Of a stretch of DNA of 61,040 nt, positions 9,378-18,448 are shown in pieces. The position numbers were made by a program, and so were the translations under genes. The first letter of the stretch is position 1; every line of letters starts with the position of its first letter. Below the pieces are notes generated by a model. The model saw only the letters and a list, made by a program, of their open reading frames with translations, was not told where the DNA came from and did not search any database. Source of the stretch: Acetobacter sicerae (GTDB lineage: Bacteria; Pseudomonadota; Alphaproteobacteria; Acetobacterales; Acetobacteraceae); contig NZ_JAAABN010000016.1 of NCBI RefSeq assembly GCF_011516765.1, positions 1 to 61,040 of the forward strand. Reading direction: 5' to 3'.

Positions 9378-9545
9378 GGGAAGTCATCGGTCGGCGACGA
9401 CGGGAACTATCGGGAGTTGCGGCCCGACGTCCTCGCCGAATTCACCCAAGCGCGGAAACTCTACAAAGCCTTCGCCGTCGTGCCCGCCGAGCCCGTCTCT
9501 TTCAGCCCTTTGCCCGGCACCGCGCTTCTCGGCTTGACGCTCTGA
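9378..9545 (+). pseudogene. C-terminal fragment of an unidentified gene
   Basis: A frame that opens just after a TAG (9375-9377) reads GKSSVGDDGNYRELRPDVLA, then EFTQARKLYKAFAVVPAEPV, and ends with TALLGLTL and TGA. Its amphipathic, protein-like composition suggests the tail of a real gene with no start. It ends 8 bp from the convergent stop of the DUF6602 gene, so it is probably the original neighbour of that locus in the donor, cut off when the module moved. Confidence 0.35.
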
Positions 9546-9553
9546 CGGCGCGG

Positions 9554-10504
9554 TTAAAGCATCGCGATGCTCCACTCTTCCCAGTTCCCCCGCGGCTTGA
9601 GTCGTCCCGCTTCAATTCCCTGGCGCACCTCGTCGGACAGGACTGATTGCGGCCAATAGCGCATCGAGCCGTGACCGGAGCCCCAGAGACCCGCCAGCCT
9701 GTAATAGTCGGCAAGATCCCGGATCGAGGGATCGTCCCACGCTAGCCTTTGGGTGAGGTAGGCTAGCATCCCGCCCGTCGGTTGGAATACCTTGCTGTCA
9801 CCTGCAGCCGCACTGACCATCGTCGAAATAGGGCCCCATGCGCCGCCGAATGTTGATCGCAAATGCTCAGCGGCCTTTGGCTGCATATTCGCCTGGTAGA
9901 TTGGCATATGCGCCTCGCTCCAGCACCCCACGTCCGCCAAGCATACGAGGTCGATCATGTCGGTTGGATGTGCCGCGCCTTCCACCGTTTTCCATAGCGC
10001 GTCGGTCACATTTTCCCTTGGATCAGAGCCCGCCGCCTTCCATGCATGGGAATGCGCAAGAATGCCATAGACGAGGGGCGACCGCAGCTCTCGACGCGGA
10101 CTGCCAGTTCGCCGCGCGAAGAGGGCTTTCATATCACGGCAGCGGTCGGCCGACTCCTTGATATGGCTCGCGCGCAACGTCGTCTTGCATTCGAACGCCG
10201 CGGCGACGCCGTTGGCGAGCCACACCTTCTTCTCGCGCAATTTCGGCGGATAGAAGGGCTTCAGGACTAGCACGTCGATCTGCTTGGACATACTCCCATC
10301 GGACCCGATCAGGCGCCCCTTGGTCGCGACGTGATATGATGGCGGAAGCCAGTCGCGTAGCAGCGTCGCCCAATTCTCCTCACCCTCGTCGCCGGCCGTG
10401 CCTGGATCCTCGGCTGTCTTCGCGAAGATACGCTCGTATTCCGACGCCATTTCGGTGGTCACCTGCGCCATGAACGTATGAAGATCGTGGATATTTTCGG
10501 ACAT
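9554..10504 (-). CDS. DUF6602-type protein, probable PD-(D/E)xK nuclease fold
   Basis: A 316-residue protein that I place in the DUF6602 group from its pattern: YHVATKGRLIGSDGSMSKQI, then DVLVLKPFYPP, and about 20 residues later AAAFECKTTLRASH. The order G..(I/S)..D..(hydrophobic)...(F/E)EcK matches the acid, acid, E-x-K core of restriction-like nucleases, here D77, E109 and K111 as candidates by eye. It is divergently transcribed from the unknown-KAP pair with only 49 bp between starts, which suggests a shared control region and a joint function, probably in defence. No catalysis is demonstrated; it could be a DNA-binding derivative. Confidence 0.65.
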   Translation of the reverse strand: MSENIHDLHTFMAQVTTEMASEYERIFAKTAEDPGTAGDEGEENWATLLRDWLPPSYHVATKGRLIGSDGSMSKQIDVLVLKPFYPPKLREKKVWLANGVAAAFECKTTLRASHIKESADRCRDMKALFARRTGSPRRELRSPLVYGILAHSHAWKAAGSDPRENVTDALWKTVEGAAHPTDMIDLVCLADVGCWSEAHMPIYQANMQPKAAEHLRSTFGGAWGPISTMVSAAAGDSKVFQPTGGMLAYLTQRLAWDDPSIRDLADYYRLAGLWGSGHGSMRYWPQSVLSDEVRQGIEAGRLKPRGNWEEWSIAML

Positions 10505-10553
10505 TCCGGCAGACTAAAGCGGATCGGGATTAAGTCCAGCAATCTGTCAAGAA

Positions 10554-11069
10554 ATGCTCTCGAAGCTCTCCTATATAGCGCTGATGGCGCTCTCCGATTT
10601 GATCACCCCGAAGGCCATCTACTCCTATACCGAAGCCTGCGTGCAGGTTGCGCGAACGTCACTGCGCTTGGGCCGGGAGGGATATCACTACGCGATCATA
10701 CCGAGCCGCGGCGCCGCTCCGATCGAGCAGGCGGCTAATTCCTACTTCCAGACCGTGGTCAAGGCGGCGACCCGGAGTCATCACCACCGCGAATTGATGA
10801 GCCAGTATCTGACCAGCCCTTTGAGCGTGGAACTTTATCTCCCGTTTACCGCCGACAGTTGCGACGAGATGGAGGACATCTCTTCTAGACAGGTTCGCAC
10901 CTTCTGGGCGAAGGTCCTCGCCGCCGTCATCCGTGGCGACCTCGACGACTCGCATTATTGCTTCTTCACCTTCATCCGGGATGAGATCTGCCGCGTCGGG
11001 TTCAAGGTTGGCTATCCGATGGCGTTGCATACCGATATATCGACCTCTCAACGCTCCAGGAACCCATAG
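10554..11069 (+). CDS. Unknown protein coupled to the KAP NTPase; PRTase-like motif
   Basis: A 171-residue protein I cannot assign firmly. The segment HYAIIPSRGAAPIEQAA (residues about 45-61) resembles the first strand and loop of type I phosphoribosyltransferases, but the later PRPP-binding acidic motif is not evident, so it may be a truncated, degenerate or unrelated fold. Its TAG stop overlaps the GTG start of the NTPase by one base, a strong sign of translational coupling. It probably works with the NTPase. The Shine-Dalgarno sequence is weak (AAGAA just before the ATG). Confidence 0.55.
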   Translation: MLSKLSYIALMALSDLITPKAIYSYTEACVQVARTSLRLGREGYHYAIIPSRGAAPIEQAANSYFQTVVKAATRSHHHRELMSQYLTSPLSVELYLPFTADSCDEMEDISSRQVRTFWAKVLAAVIRGDLDDSHYCFFTFIRDEICRVGFKVGYPMALHTDISTSQRSRNP

Positions 11070-12931
11070 TGACCACCGACGCCGCCGCCCGCGCCTATCT
11101 CGATCATTATCTCGACCGAAAGGGCGATCCGGAATTTGCGGTGATGCTCGAAGGCCCATGGGGCTCGGGCAAAAGCCATTTCTTCGATCATTATTTCAAG
11201 GCGCGACATGCCGCCGCCGTGGCCAAGGATCCGAAAGCGAAGGAGGAGATCCGCGTCTCGCTGTTCGGCATAAGCGACCTCGGCGAGATCAGCTCGCTGA
11301 TTTTCGCCAAGGCCCACCCCTGGGTGTCGGGTAAGGCCGCCAAGGTCGTCAACACACTCGTGTCGAAGGCGATTTCTTTCGCCGGCGTAGCGACCGATCC
11401 CAAGGAAAATGAGAAGCTAGTCCAGCAGATGATGGTCAGCTTGGACGGGCGCGTATTGGTCTTCGACGATCTGGAACGGTGCCCGCTTCCCGTGGTCGAG
11501 GTGATGGGCTTCATCAACCGCTTCGTCGAGCAGGACAAGCTCAAGGTGATCGTCGTCGCAAGCGAAGACGACATTGCCGACGCGCAACTGGAGGATTACA
11601 AGGAGCGCAAGGAGAAGCTGATCGGCAAGACGATCCGGGTCGGATCCGAGCCCGGCGCAGTGCTCGACGCCTTCTCGGCGGAACTCACAATGCCCGAGGC
11701 GAAAGCGGCGATCGTCGCCAACCGCGATGCGGTGCTGACGATCTTCACCGCGCGGGACAAGCCGAACTTCCGCAGCCTGCGGTCGATCCTGTTCGACTTC
11801 GACCGGGTGATCGAACTGGCCGATGCGAAGCTGCGCGGCAGTGCCGACGCGCTCGGCGCACTGCTGCGCTACATGGTCGCGATCGGCATGGAGTATCGCT
11901 GCAACACTATCGACGCCGAGGGTCTGCGCACGCTCACCAGCGATGTGGAGCTGCGCCTCAACCTCAACAGCGCGCCCGTTTCGGACGGCCGGGTTCGTGG
12001 CCGGGAGCTGCGGGAACTCTATCCGCTCGTGAGCTGGAGCGATCCGGTCGTGCCTCCCGAGATGCTGGCCGACATGTTCGCGAGCGGTACCTTCGACGTG
12101 GCGGCGCTCGACGCGCATCTATTGAAGCATCCGCTGGTCGTCGGTCCGGCGGCGGTGCCGGCGTGGCGCGCCATGTGGAGTTGGTACGATCTCGGCGCGA
12201 CGGATTATGCGGCGGTTCGCGCCACGATCGTCGATCAGCTTGCGCATCGCAAGATCGTCCATCCAGGCGAGTTGCTGCATGTCGCGGGCACGTCGCTGCG
12301 GCTTCTCGATCTCAACGATGACCTCCTTGGCGGCGTCAAGCCCAAGGTCTTCTTCAAGGCCTACCTCGATGATTTGGAAAAGACCGGCGCGTTGCTGCCG
12401 GTCCCCGAGCTGTTCGGCATTCATGCCGGGTCGCACGCCGGCATGACCTACAATGAGCATGACACGAAGGCGTTTGCCGAAATCCACGGCTTGGTCAGCG
12501 CGGCGTCGGCGCGCGCGCTCCAGCGCAAGATGAAGACGGAGTCGAGCAATCTGCTCAAGCGACTGCAGACCGAGCCGAACGACGGCTCACCGCTCCATGA
12601 ATGGGGGCTGGCCGAGGGCAACTTCGGTGGGGTCGCGATCTTGCATGACATTGCGGTCGGCGACATGGCCGACCTGCTCTTGGTCGATAGCCGGTTCAAT
12701 GACGTGCTGATGGCGGCTCTTTCGATGCGATACGAGCGCACGAGCGGCGACAACGCGCTCGATTTCGAAAAGCCCTGGGTCCGCCAGCTCCGTACCGAGC
12801 TGAAGAACCGGCTGAAGGCGACCGCAGCGCCCTACCGCGCTTGGGGTGAAGGTAGGCTCGACTATTATTTCGATGCGATCGAGACATGGGCGAAGCCAAC
12901 GCGCAGGCCGAAAGCCCCCAAGCTCCCTTAG
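11069..12931 (+). CDS. KAP-family P-loop NTPase
   Basis: A 620-residue STAND-type ATPase of the KAP group. Walker A is GPWGSGKS (29-36) and Walker B is VLVFDDLERC (129-138), followed by a sensor-like VIVVASEDDI. The remaining 450 residues are helical with no recognised effector. No membrane segment is apparent between the Walker motifs, unlike classic KAP proteins, so it is predicted to be cytosolic. KAP ATPases are recurrent in bacterial conflict and anti-phage loci. Here it is coupled to the preceding unknown gene and faces a divergent DUF6602 gene. Start is GTG at 11069. Confidence 0.8.
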   Translation: MTTDAAARAYLDHYLDRKGDPEFAVMLEGPWGSGKSHFFDHYFKARHAAAVAKDPKAKEEIRVSLFGISDLGEISSLIFAKAHPWVSGKAAKVVNTLVSKAISFAGVATDPKENEKLVQQMMVSLDGRVLVFDDLERCPLPVVEVMGFINRFVEQDKLKVIVVASEDDIADAQLEDYKERKEKLIGKTIRVGSEPGAVLDAFSAELTMPEAKAAIVANRDAVLTIFTARDKPNFRSLRSILFDFDRVIELADAKLRGSADALGALLRYMVAIGMEYRCNTIDAEGLRTLTSDVELRLNLNSAPVSDGRVRGRELRELYPLVSWSDPVVPPEMLADMFASGTFDVAALDAHLLKHPLVVGPAAVPAWRAMWSWYDLGATDYAAVRATIVDQLAHRKIVHPGELLHVAGTSLRLLDLNDDLLGGVKPKVFFKAYLDDLEKTGALLPVPELFGIHAGSHAGMTYNEHDTKAFAEIHGLVSAASARALQRKMKTESSNLLKRLQTEPNDGSPLHEWGLAEGNFGGVAILHDIAVGDMADLLLVDSRFNDVLMAALSMRYERTSGDNALDFEKPWVRQLRTELKNRLKATAAPYRAWGEGRLDYYFDAIETWAKPTRRPKAPKLP

Positions 12932-13518
12932 CTCGGCTAGCCGGTCCACCCATGCTCGTCCAGCATAAGTAATTGCCTCCGCAACCGACGTATCTTGCGG
13001 GAACACGTGTCGGTCTCTGGAGCGGTCGGACAAACGTTGAACGTCGGCTTCTGAGAAGAGCTGCACCTCAACATGTCACCCCTGAACGGCGGGAATGTCC
13101 CAAACTCGCTCGATAGCGGTTCGCATAGCAATGTCTGCTTTCTGAAACCCGTCATACCTGCTTGAGTGTCGGCCATGAGGCGACTGTCGCCAGTCTGCTT
13201 AATTCTTGAAGCCGACAGGCAGATTTGGGGGGGCAGCAGAATGTCGGCTTTGTGCGGGGTGATTGGTAAAACCGGACACTCACATGGACGACCCTCGCGA
13301 AGGCCTTCACCCCATTCCAGTCGTTCAAATAACCCATGAGACTTTCTGAAAGCAGACATTTGCTCATAAGACATACAAGCGCCAGTAAATTTATTTCAGT
13401 GTAAGTGCGCAAGGCCAAAGAGGTCATAGATTACTGACTGAACCATTATGACTGGCGCCGCCTCGAGCAAACCGCCAACGCCTTCCCACAGTTCCCTAGC
13501 CAACTGAAACGTATCCTA
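12932..13518. other. Intergenic region with repeat copy B and dispersed ATGTCnGCTTT motifs
   Basis: About 590 bp without a supported gene. It contains repeat copy B and several short ATGTC(T/G)GCTTT motifs (13131, 13240, and one inverted near 13350). From 13438 a plus-strand frame reads LNHYDWRRLEQTANAFPQFP and SQLKRILLIAALRICIKRQN before TGA at 13573. It looks like the end of a transposase-type protein, overlaps the 3' end of the NACHT gene, and I cannot place it in a family. Confidence 0.45.
13181..13245 (+). repeat. Island boundary repeat, copy B
   Basis: Shares CGCCAGTCTGCTTAATTCTT and the following GAAGCCGACAGGCAGATTT plus G7 with copy C almost base for base, and slightly less closely with copy A. 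It lies between the KAP module and the NACHT gene, in the same orientation as the other copies. Confidence 0.85.
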
Positions 13519-16500
13519 CTAATCGCCGCCCTTCGCATCTGCATCAAGCGTCAAAATCGGCCACGTTCGGCCTGACGCCAGATCGGGGTGGCGCGGCTCA
13601 GTTTCAGGCGCACCGTACTCGTCTCGTATCTTGTCGATGGCGTTTAGGCAGCGGGCGGGGGGAGCATCGGCGGGGACGCTGTCCGTTAGCGCCAGAAGCT
13701 TTTGGCGTAGTTCAACAGCGGGAATAGCCACAATATTATATGCGCCCTGCCAATCTTTGGACGAGACCTGCTCGGTGACGGCTAGCTGGATGGATCGCCA
13801 GTTTAGAAACAGGCGCCCGGTCTTGATCTCACATTCGACCAGCATAAGTAGGTCGTCAGCCTCGGGGCTTTCGCCGACCGTATGTGCGAGCAGCGCCGTC
13901 GCTTCGTTCGTCGGACATTCCTCCAAGATTTCCCGTACATAAGTGCGTAATTCTTGATGCTTGGAAATCAACCTGGCCAACTCGCTTCGCCACCGCCATT
14001 CGTCCCGAGATTTGCCGTTCAGCGTGCCGCTCATTATCAGGTCGATGAGGCGGCGGGCTGACGACACCGTACCGAGCTGCAAGACAGACGATTGCCATTG
14101 ATGATCAAGATAAAACCGCGGGTCATCTTCGGCGAGTTCGAACAATACGTCTTCGGCATCGTCGGTACACGCGTTACCAAGCCCACCAACCATTTCTTCG
14201 AGCATGAGCGGATTGCGCTGAGCGTCGGGGAGTGCCTGCACAATCTTTGGAATTTCTGACACAGGCGTGGTGAAAGGCAGGAGCCGCAACCAACCCCGGA
14301 GTTGATAGACCTCGCTCGGCTGCAGAATCCATGCTTTTTCCTTCGTAACTTCAACAGTCTCAGCAATTCCTTCTGCGACGGACTTAATGCCGATATTTTC
14401 GCCGGAGAGAACCAGCGAGAGAAGCAGACTTGCACGCCTCTGCTTCGGCGAAAGCGCGATAAGCTTTTCGATGGTTGCTACACGCGCGCCATGCGGCAGC
14501 CGAGCGCCAACGATCCCAAGGGACACCGCCAGCCGCTTCTGCTCCTCTGTGGTCCCTTCGATGATAAGCTTTTCGACCGCTGCGAAAATCATGTCTGCTT
14601 CTGCGCAGCTTTCGGCGGGGTTTGCAGCGCGGGCGACGCGGCGAGCTTCGACGTTCGAGAAATCCACGCGACCAAAAAAGTTCCTGTCGTCTTTGGGTTC
14701 GTTGGCCTCCGACCAATGTGCGGCGATTACCTTGGCAGCCAACTCGCCAAAATTTTCGTCAAGCAGATACTCGCCCATCATCGAGATGGTCTCTGGCGTC
14801 CTAATCGCCATGAACGCGCGCTGATACTCATGTGTGTACGGGTGTTGGGCTTCCCGCACCGCGTCACGATCGCGCAAACCGCTGGTCTTCGCTATTTCGC
14901 GAAAGCTACGGTAGCGGCGTAAATTGTCGTCCAGCAGTCGCTTGAGGATCGGTAACAGCGTAACGGACGGCGCGTGGCTGATCAGCGTTGCAATCGAAGA
15001 CTTCTGTGACCGGGTGGTGTTCTCCACTGCAAGTAGACGATCCCCCCATCTTTGCGCCAGCGTGCCGATTGCAGCCAAGCCTTCCTCGCTAAAGGGACGC
15101 GCACGCTCACTATCACCGTAGGTGTCGCGGGAAAAAAGCCCAGCTAGTTCCTCGATTTGTTCGTTCGTGGCGCTGTCCGCTCGGGCCTGCACAGCAGAAA
15201 CAAGGCTAGCTCCAGGCGTATGGCAGATGCGCTCGCGTAATGCAGAATAACGCTCGCTTGCAGCTTGGTCGTATTTGCCGCTGGCACCCTGCACACGCGT
15301 ACGCGCGAGGAGAAAAGCGTCGATCATCTTGCCAACCGCCTGCGGCCCAAGGACCGAGGATGCGGCCTCGGCCCGGTCGTCGTGGCAATTGGAGGCTTGG
15401 AGCGCGATGTCCAGCACTGCGTTGTCTTCCAGTGAGAACGCCGCAGCGGCGAGGATATCGTCCGCCCCATTAAACAATTCGCGGCTCTCGCGAACGCGGC
15501 GAAGCAGACCGTCCGCGAGCGCTTGCGGGTAGTGTTGGCGTACTTCGTAAAGCAAGCGCTGCTCGCCGTTGTCCTTCCGGTTGATATCCATCTCAGCGAT
15601 AAGATTGGTGATCTCTTCGCCGTTATCACCTTTGCCTTGTCCATAAAGGAATAAGCGAAGGCGTTCGCGCGGCGTTCGCCTTGTCGATTTTCGTCTGGCG
15701 CGTGCAGCCTCAAGACCCTTCTGCACGACTTCATCGGTTATATCGTTGAGATGGCCTTGCTCCGCAAGAATATCGTAGGTCGCGTCGTCTGCATTGCTAA
15801 GGAGATCGGTGACGTGCCGGTCGGCGCGCCGAAACGACAGCGCGGCCACAACAAGTGCTTTCACCTCAGGATCGCCGTCTTTCTCGGCAATTGTAGTTGC
15901 CAGATCGAGGCCTTCCATCCCGCTATTCAATACAATTTCGTGCAAGACATTCTTGCGGATTTCAGGTGGTAGGGCCGCGATGCGATCGATGGCATCGTTT
16001 CCCAAAACAGACGGCCGAAATCGACTCGCAGCGCGGAGTGCGCCAAGGTGGACTTGAACATTTTCATGAGTCAGCAGAGGCCAGAGCAGTTCAACGAACT
16101 CGGGCCTGCCAGACGTAATCATGAACCGCACTGCCCGATCCAGCTTGCCTGGGGCGTGCCAGCAGGCCACGAAGTCGTAAACGGTGGTGCTAATCGGCGC
16201 CCATACGTCGTCAGTCGTGCGAAAGATCATATCGGCCGCCAGAATAGGATCGACCTCGAGGGCAGAAAGGATGGCTGCGCTGCAAGCAACCTTATGCGCA
16301 GGGTCGCCACGTGCAGCGCGCTCGACCGCGAAAAGAATGGCTTCGGTCCAGGGGCGATTATTTAACACATCGGACTTAAGCTGCTCTCGGGCTGCCGGAT
16401 CGGCAGCGGCTTGGAGCATAATACGCTCAACGTTATGTGAGGCGTACCACTCTTGGAATTGTTGATGCTGGAAGGAATAACCCGGTGTGTCTCCTGATCT

Positions 16501-17892
16501 CATCAGGACGTGATTGCTAACGAGCGTATCAAGCAAGACATCCGGCTGCGAGGTTGGGAAGAATAGTTGTCCCTCAGAAATTAGCATTCGCGCCGTATCG
16601 CTGACAGACCTGCGCGCGTTAGCATCGTTGATAGAGGTGTTTGCTTTTGCTGTCGCGAAAACAGCAAGCCCGCCAATGTAGTTCTGGTGAAAGCCATTGG
16701 TGACGGCCCGGAGCGCAGCCGCGTGACTCGCTTCCTGTTCCTGTGCAGCGACAAAGCGGCGTAGCACTTCTTCCTTCGTCGTCGGGAAGGGAGTGCCCTC
16801 TGGCAGCGATAACAGCGCCGTCAGATAAAGCGGAATCGTTATCAGTTCACTGACGCCCGGCGTGCGCCAAGCCTGATCAACGAGCCGCTCGCCGGCTTCG
16901 CCGCGCATCGAGCGAGCAATCGCCAATTGCTGTTCATCGCCAAGCGGCAATAGATCGACGCGCGTTCCGATGAATGGAATGTCGAGAGCTTGCTTGCGCG
17001 TGGAGATCACAAAACCAAGTTCGGGCAGTTCTGCCTTCAGGTTGGAAATTTGAACCCGTGCACGCTCGCGTGCCGCAGCGTCCAGTTCATTCCATCCATC
17101 GAACAACAGGACTACGCCGGATTTGGCGGCAACCGTGCGGAATTCGGATTCTGAGACATCAGCAAACGCGGCACGTTTCAAGATCGAGAGAAGGAGTCCG
17201 TCACTGTCAGTCGCCCATTCGCCGAGTTGCACGATAAGCGGCGTGCCGTTGCCAGTTTCAAGGACGCCTTCGGCGACCTGAAACACCGTGGTGGTCTTGC
17301 CCATCCCAGGCGGGGCAACCAGAATGAGGTCATCGAAGGTCGTAACGGCATTAGCAAGCGCTCGTGTACTAAGGGGCTCGTCAACATGATCGACCTTCAA
17401 TGTAAGCGCGATGGAGGTGCCCGGCCATTTTGCGGTACGCCGGAAAACGCTCAGATCGGCAGTTGCCGCTGTGCGGAGCCGATCTCTCAGCTCATCGCGA
17501 GTCGGCTCCTGCATGCCCGGCCCAAAGGGCAAGTTGTGTATGACACTGCGCCACGAATCTATGTTCGTGCGCTTCTTCCAGTCCAGCAACTCTTCGACCG
17601 TGAATTTCGAGTCCTTCGAGTCGACAGCACGCGCGTGTACGTCACATAGCCAGATGCCGTTATCAGCACCACGCCGCTCTTCACTCGTCATGTTTTCGTC
17701 ATAGCGGGGGCCGCCTGGCGCAGCAGCGCAAATGTGCGCCGCTACGCCAATATTGATCTCGCTGGCGCCATCAGACGTGGCGCCATTCGTGAGACGACGG
17801 CACATTGGGTTCGAACAATGACCCCGAGCTTGTCTTTCAATAGTTCGCTTCGTCGCCCGACTGAACTCGTCTCTATTCGCGTTCTTGACCAT
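13519..17892 (-). CDS. HNH nuclease-NACHT NTPase-repeat protein (NLR-like anti-invader protein)
   Basis: A 1457-residue three-part protein. Residues about 20-95 form an HNH-like domain: C26 and C31 (GHCSNPMC), AAHI with H53, PGGPRY (60-64), NGIWLC with N78 and C83, and H86. Residues about 185-420 form a NACHT NTPase with Walker A APPGMGKTT (193-201) and the NACHT-type Walker B LLFDGWNELD (262-271). The remaining thousand residues are helical repeats resembling HEAT/TPR, the likely sensor. This layout matches bacterial NACHT proteins known to defend against phage, in which sensing activates an N-terminal effector, here a putative DNase. It stands alone between repeat copies B and C. The start ATG at 17892 begins close before the HNH domain, so it is complete. 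Confidence 0.85.
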   Translation of the reverse strand: MVKNANRDEFSRATKRTIERQARGHCSNPMCRRLTNGATSDGASEINIGVAAHICAAAPGGPRYDENMTSEERRGADNGIWLCDVHARAVDSKDSKFTVEELLDWKKRTNIDSWRSVIHNLPFGPGMQEPTRDELRDRLRTAATADLSVFRRTAKWPGTSIALTLKVDHVDEPLSTRALANAVTTFDDLILVAPPGMGKTTTVFQVAEGVLETGNGTPLIVQLGEWATDSDGLLLSILKRAAFADVSESEFRTVAAKSGVVLLFDGWNELDAAARERARVQISNLKAELPELGFVISTRKQALDIPFIGTRVDLLPLGDEQQLAIARSMRGEAGERLVDQAWRTPGVSELITIPLYLTALLSLPEGTPFPTTKEEVLRRFVAAQEQEASHAAALRAVTNGFHQNYIGGLAVFATAKANTSINDANARRSVSDTARMLISEGQLFFPTSQPDVLLDTLVSNHVLMRSGDTPGYSFQHQQFQEWYASHNVERIMLQAAADPAAREQLKSDVLNNRPWTEAILFAVERAARGDPAHKVACSAAILSALEVDPILAADMIFRTTDDVWAPISTTVYDFVACWHAPGKLDRAVRFMITSGRPEFVELLWPLLTHENVQVHLGALRAASRFRPSVLGNDAIDRIAALPPEIRKNVLHEIVLNSGMEGLDLATTIAEKDGDPEVKALVVAALSFRRADRHVTDLLSNADDATYDILAEQGHLNDITDEVVQKGLEAARARRKSTRRTPRERLRLFLYGQGKGDNGEEITNLIAEMDINRKDNGEQRLLYEVRQHYPQALADGLLRRVRESRELFNGADDILAAAAFSLEDNAVLDIALQASNCHDDRAEAASSVLGPQAVGKMIDAFLLARTRVQGASGKYDQAASERYSALRERICHTPGASLVSAVQARADSATNEQIEELAGLFSRDTYGDSERARPFSEEGLAAIGTLAQRWGDRLLAVENTTRSQKSSIATLISHAPSVTLLPILKRLLDDNLRRYRSFREIAKTSGLRDRDAVREAQHPYTHEYQRAFMAIRTPETISMMGEYLLDENFGELAAKVIAAHWSEANEPKDDRNFFGRVDFSNVEARRVARAANPAESCAEADMIFAAVEKLIIEGTTEEQKRLAVSLGIVGARLPHGARVATIEKLIALSPKQRRASLLLSLVLSGENIGIKSVAEGIAETVEVTKEKAWILQPSEVYQLRGWLRLLPFTTPVSEIPKIVQALPDAQRNPLMLEEMVGGLGNACTDDAEDVLFELAEDDPRFYLDHQWQSSVLQLGTVSSARRLIDLIMSGTLNGKSRDEWRWRSELARLISKHQELRTYVREILEECPTNEATALLAHTVGESPEADDLLMLVECEIKTGRLFLNWRSIQLAVTEQVSSKDWQGAYNIVAIPAVELRQKLLALTDSVPADAPPARCLNAIDKIRDEYGAPETEPRHPDLASGRTWPILTLDADAKGGD

Positions 17893-18448
17893 CGTTGATA
17901 AGAATTGCCTAAATTACATTGCCTGATCGAGCGGTAGCCAGCACACTATACCATCCAGCGCGACGCGCCGAGGTGCAACCGTCAGGTGAGCAACGGTTCT
18001 TAGACCCTGATGATACTACGACAGAGGCTGACGATGAGAGCCGACCAACTCCGCATCGCCTCAGCCACCGCTCCCGGCTCGCCTGACGAGACTTGAACCT
18101 CGATTGGGTAGAATGCGTGCGTAAGTGCGTTATCCGCCTTTGCTGGAAGAGCGTGAATCATGTCGGCTTTTAGGAAACTCTTCCAACCGCCTAGACGACC
18201 GGGATGACGGCGACTGCCGCCAGTCTGCTTAATTCTTGAAGCCGACAGGCAGATTTGGGGGGGGAGCAGGATGTCCGGTTTGTAGTGCCCAGACAATATT
18301 TTCAGCCGTTATGTGTGATGACCGCTACGCGCACAATCCGATCATTACGAGTAGGAACTAATGCACCTGAAAGATGTTGTCGCGCTAGGTAACGACACGA
18401 AGGACTCCGAATTGATGGTTGATCTTATAATCAGGCAAATTTAAGCGA
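17893..18448. other. Intergenic region with repeat copy C
   Basis: About 560 bp. It holds the upstream side of the NACHT gene, repeat copy C, and two more ATGTCnG-type motifs (18160, 18270). No gene is supported. Confidence 0.5.
18211..18275 (+). repeat. Island boundary repeat, copy C
   Basis: Near-identical to copy B over about 60 bp, with G8 at 18257-18264. Copies B and C bracket the HNH-NACHT gene as direct repeats 5.03 kb apart. Confidence 0.85.

Noticed and set aside
6962..18275. The three G-run repeats as integron attC sites or CRISPR
   Set aside because: They are far apart, lack the paired core sites of attC, and there is no integrase or regular spacer pattern.
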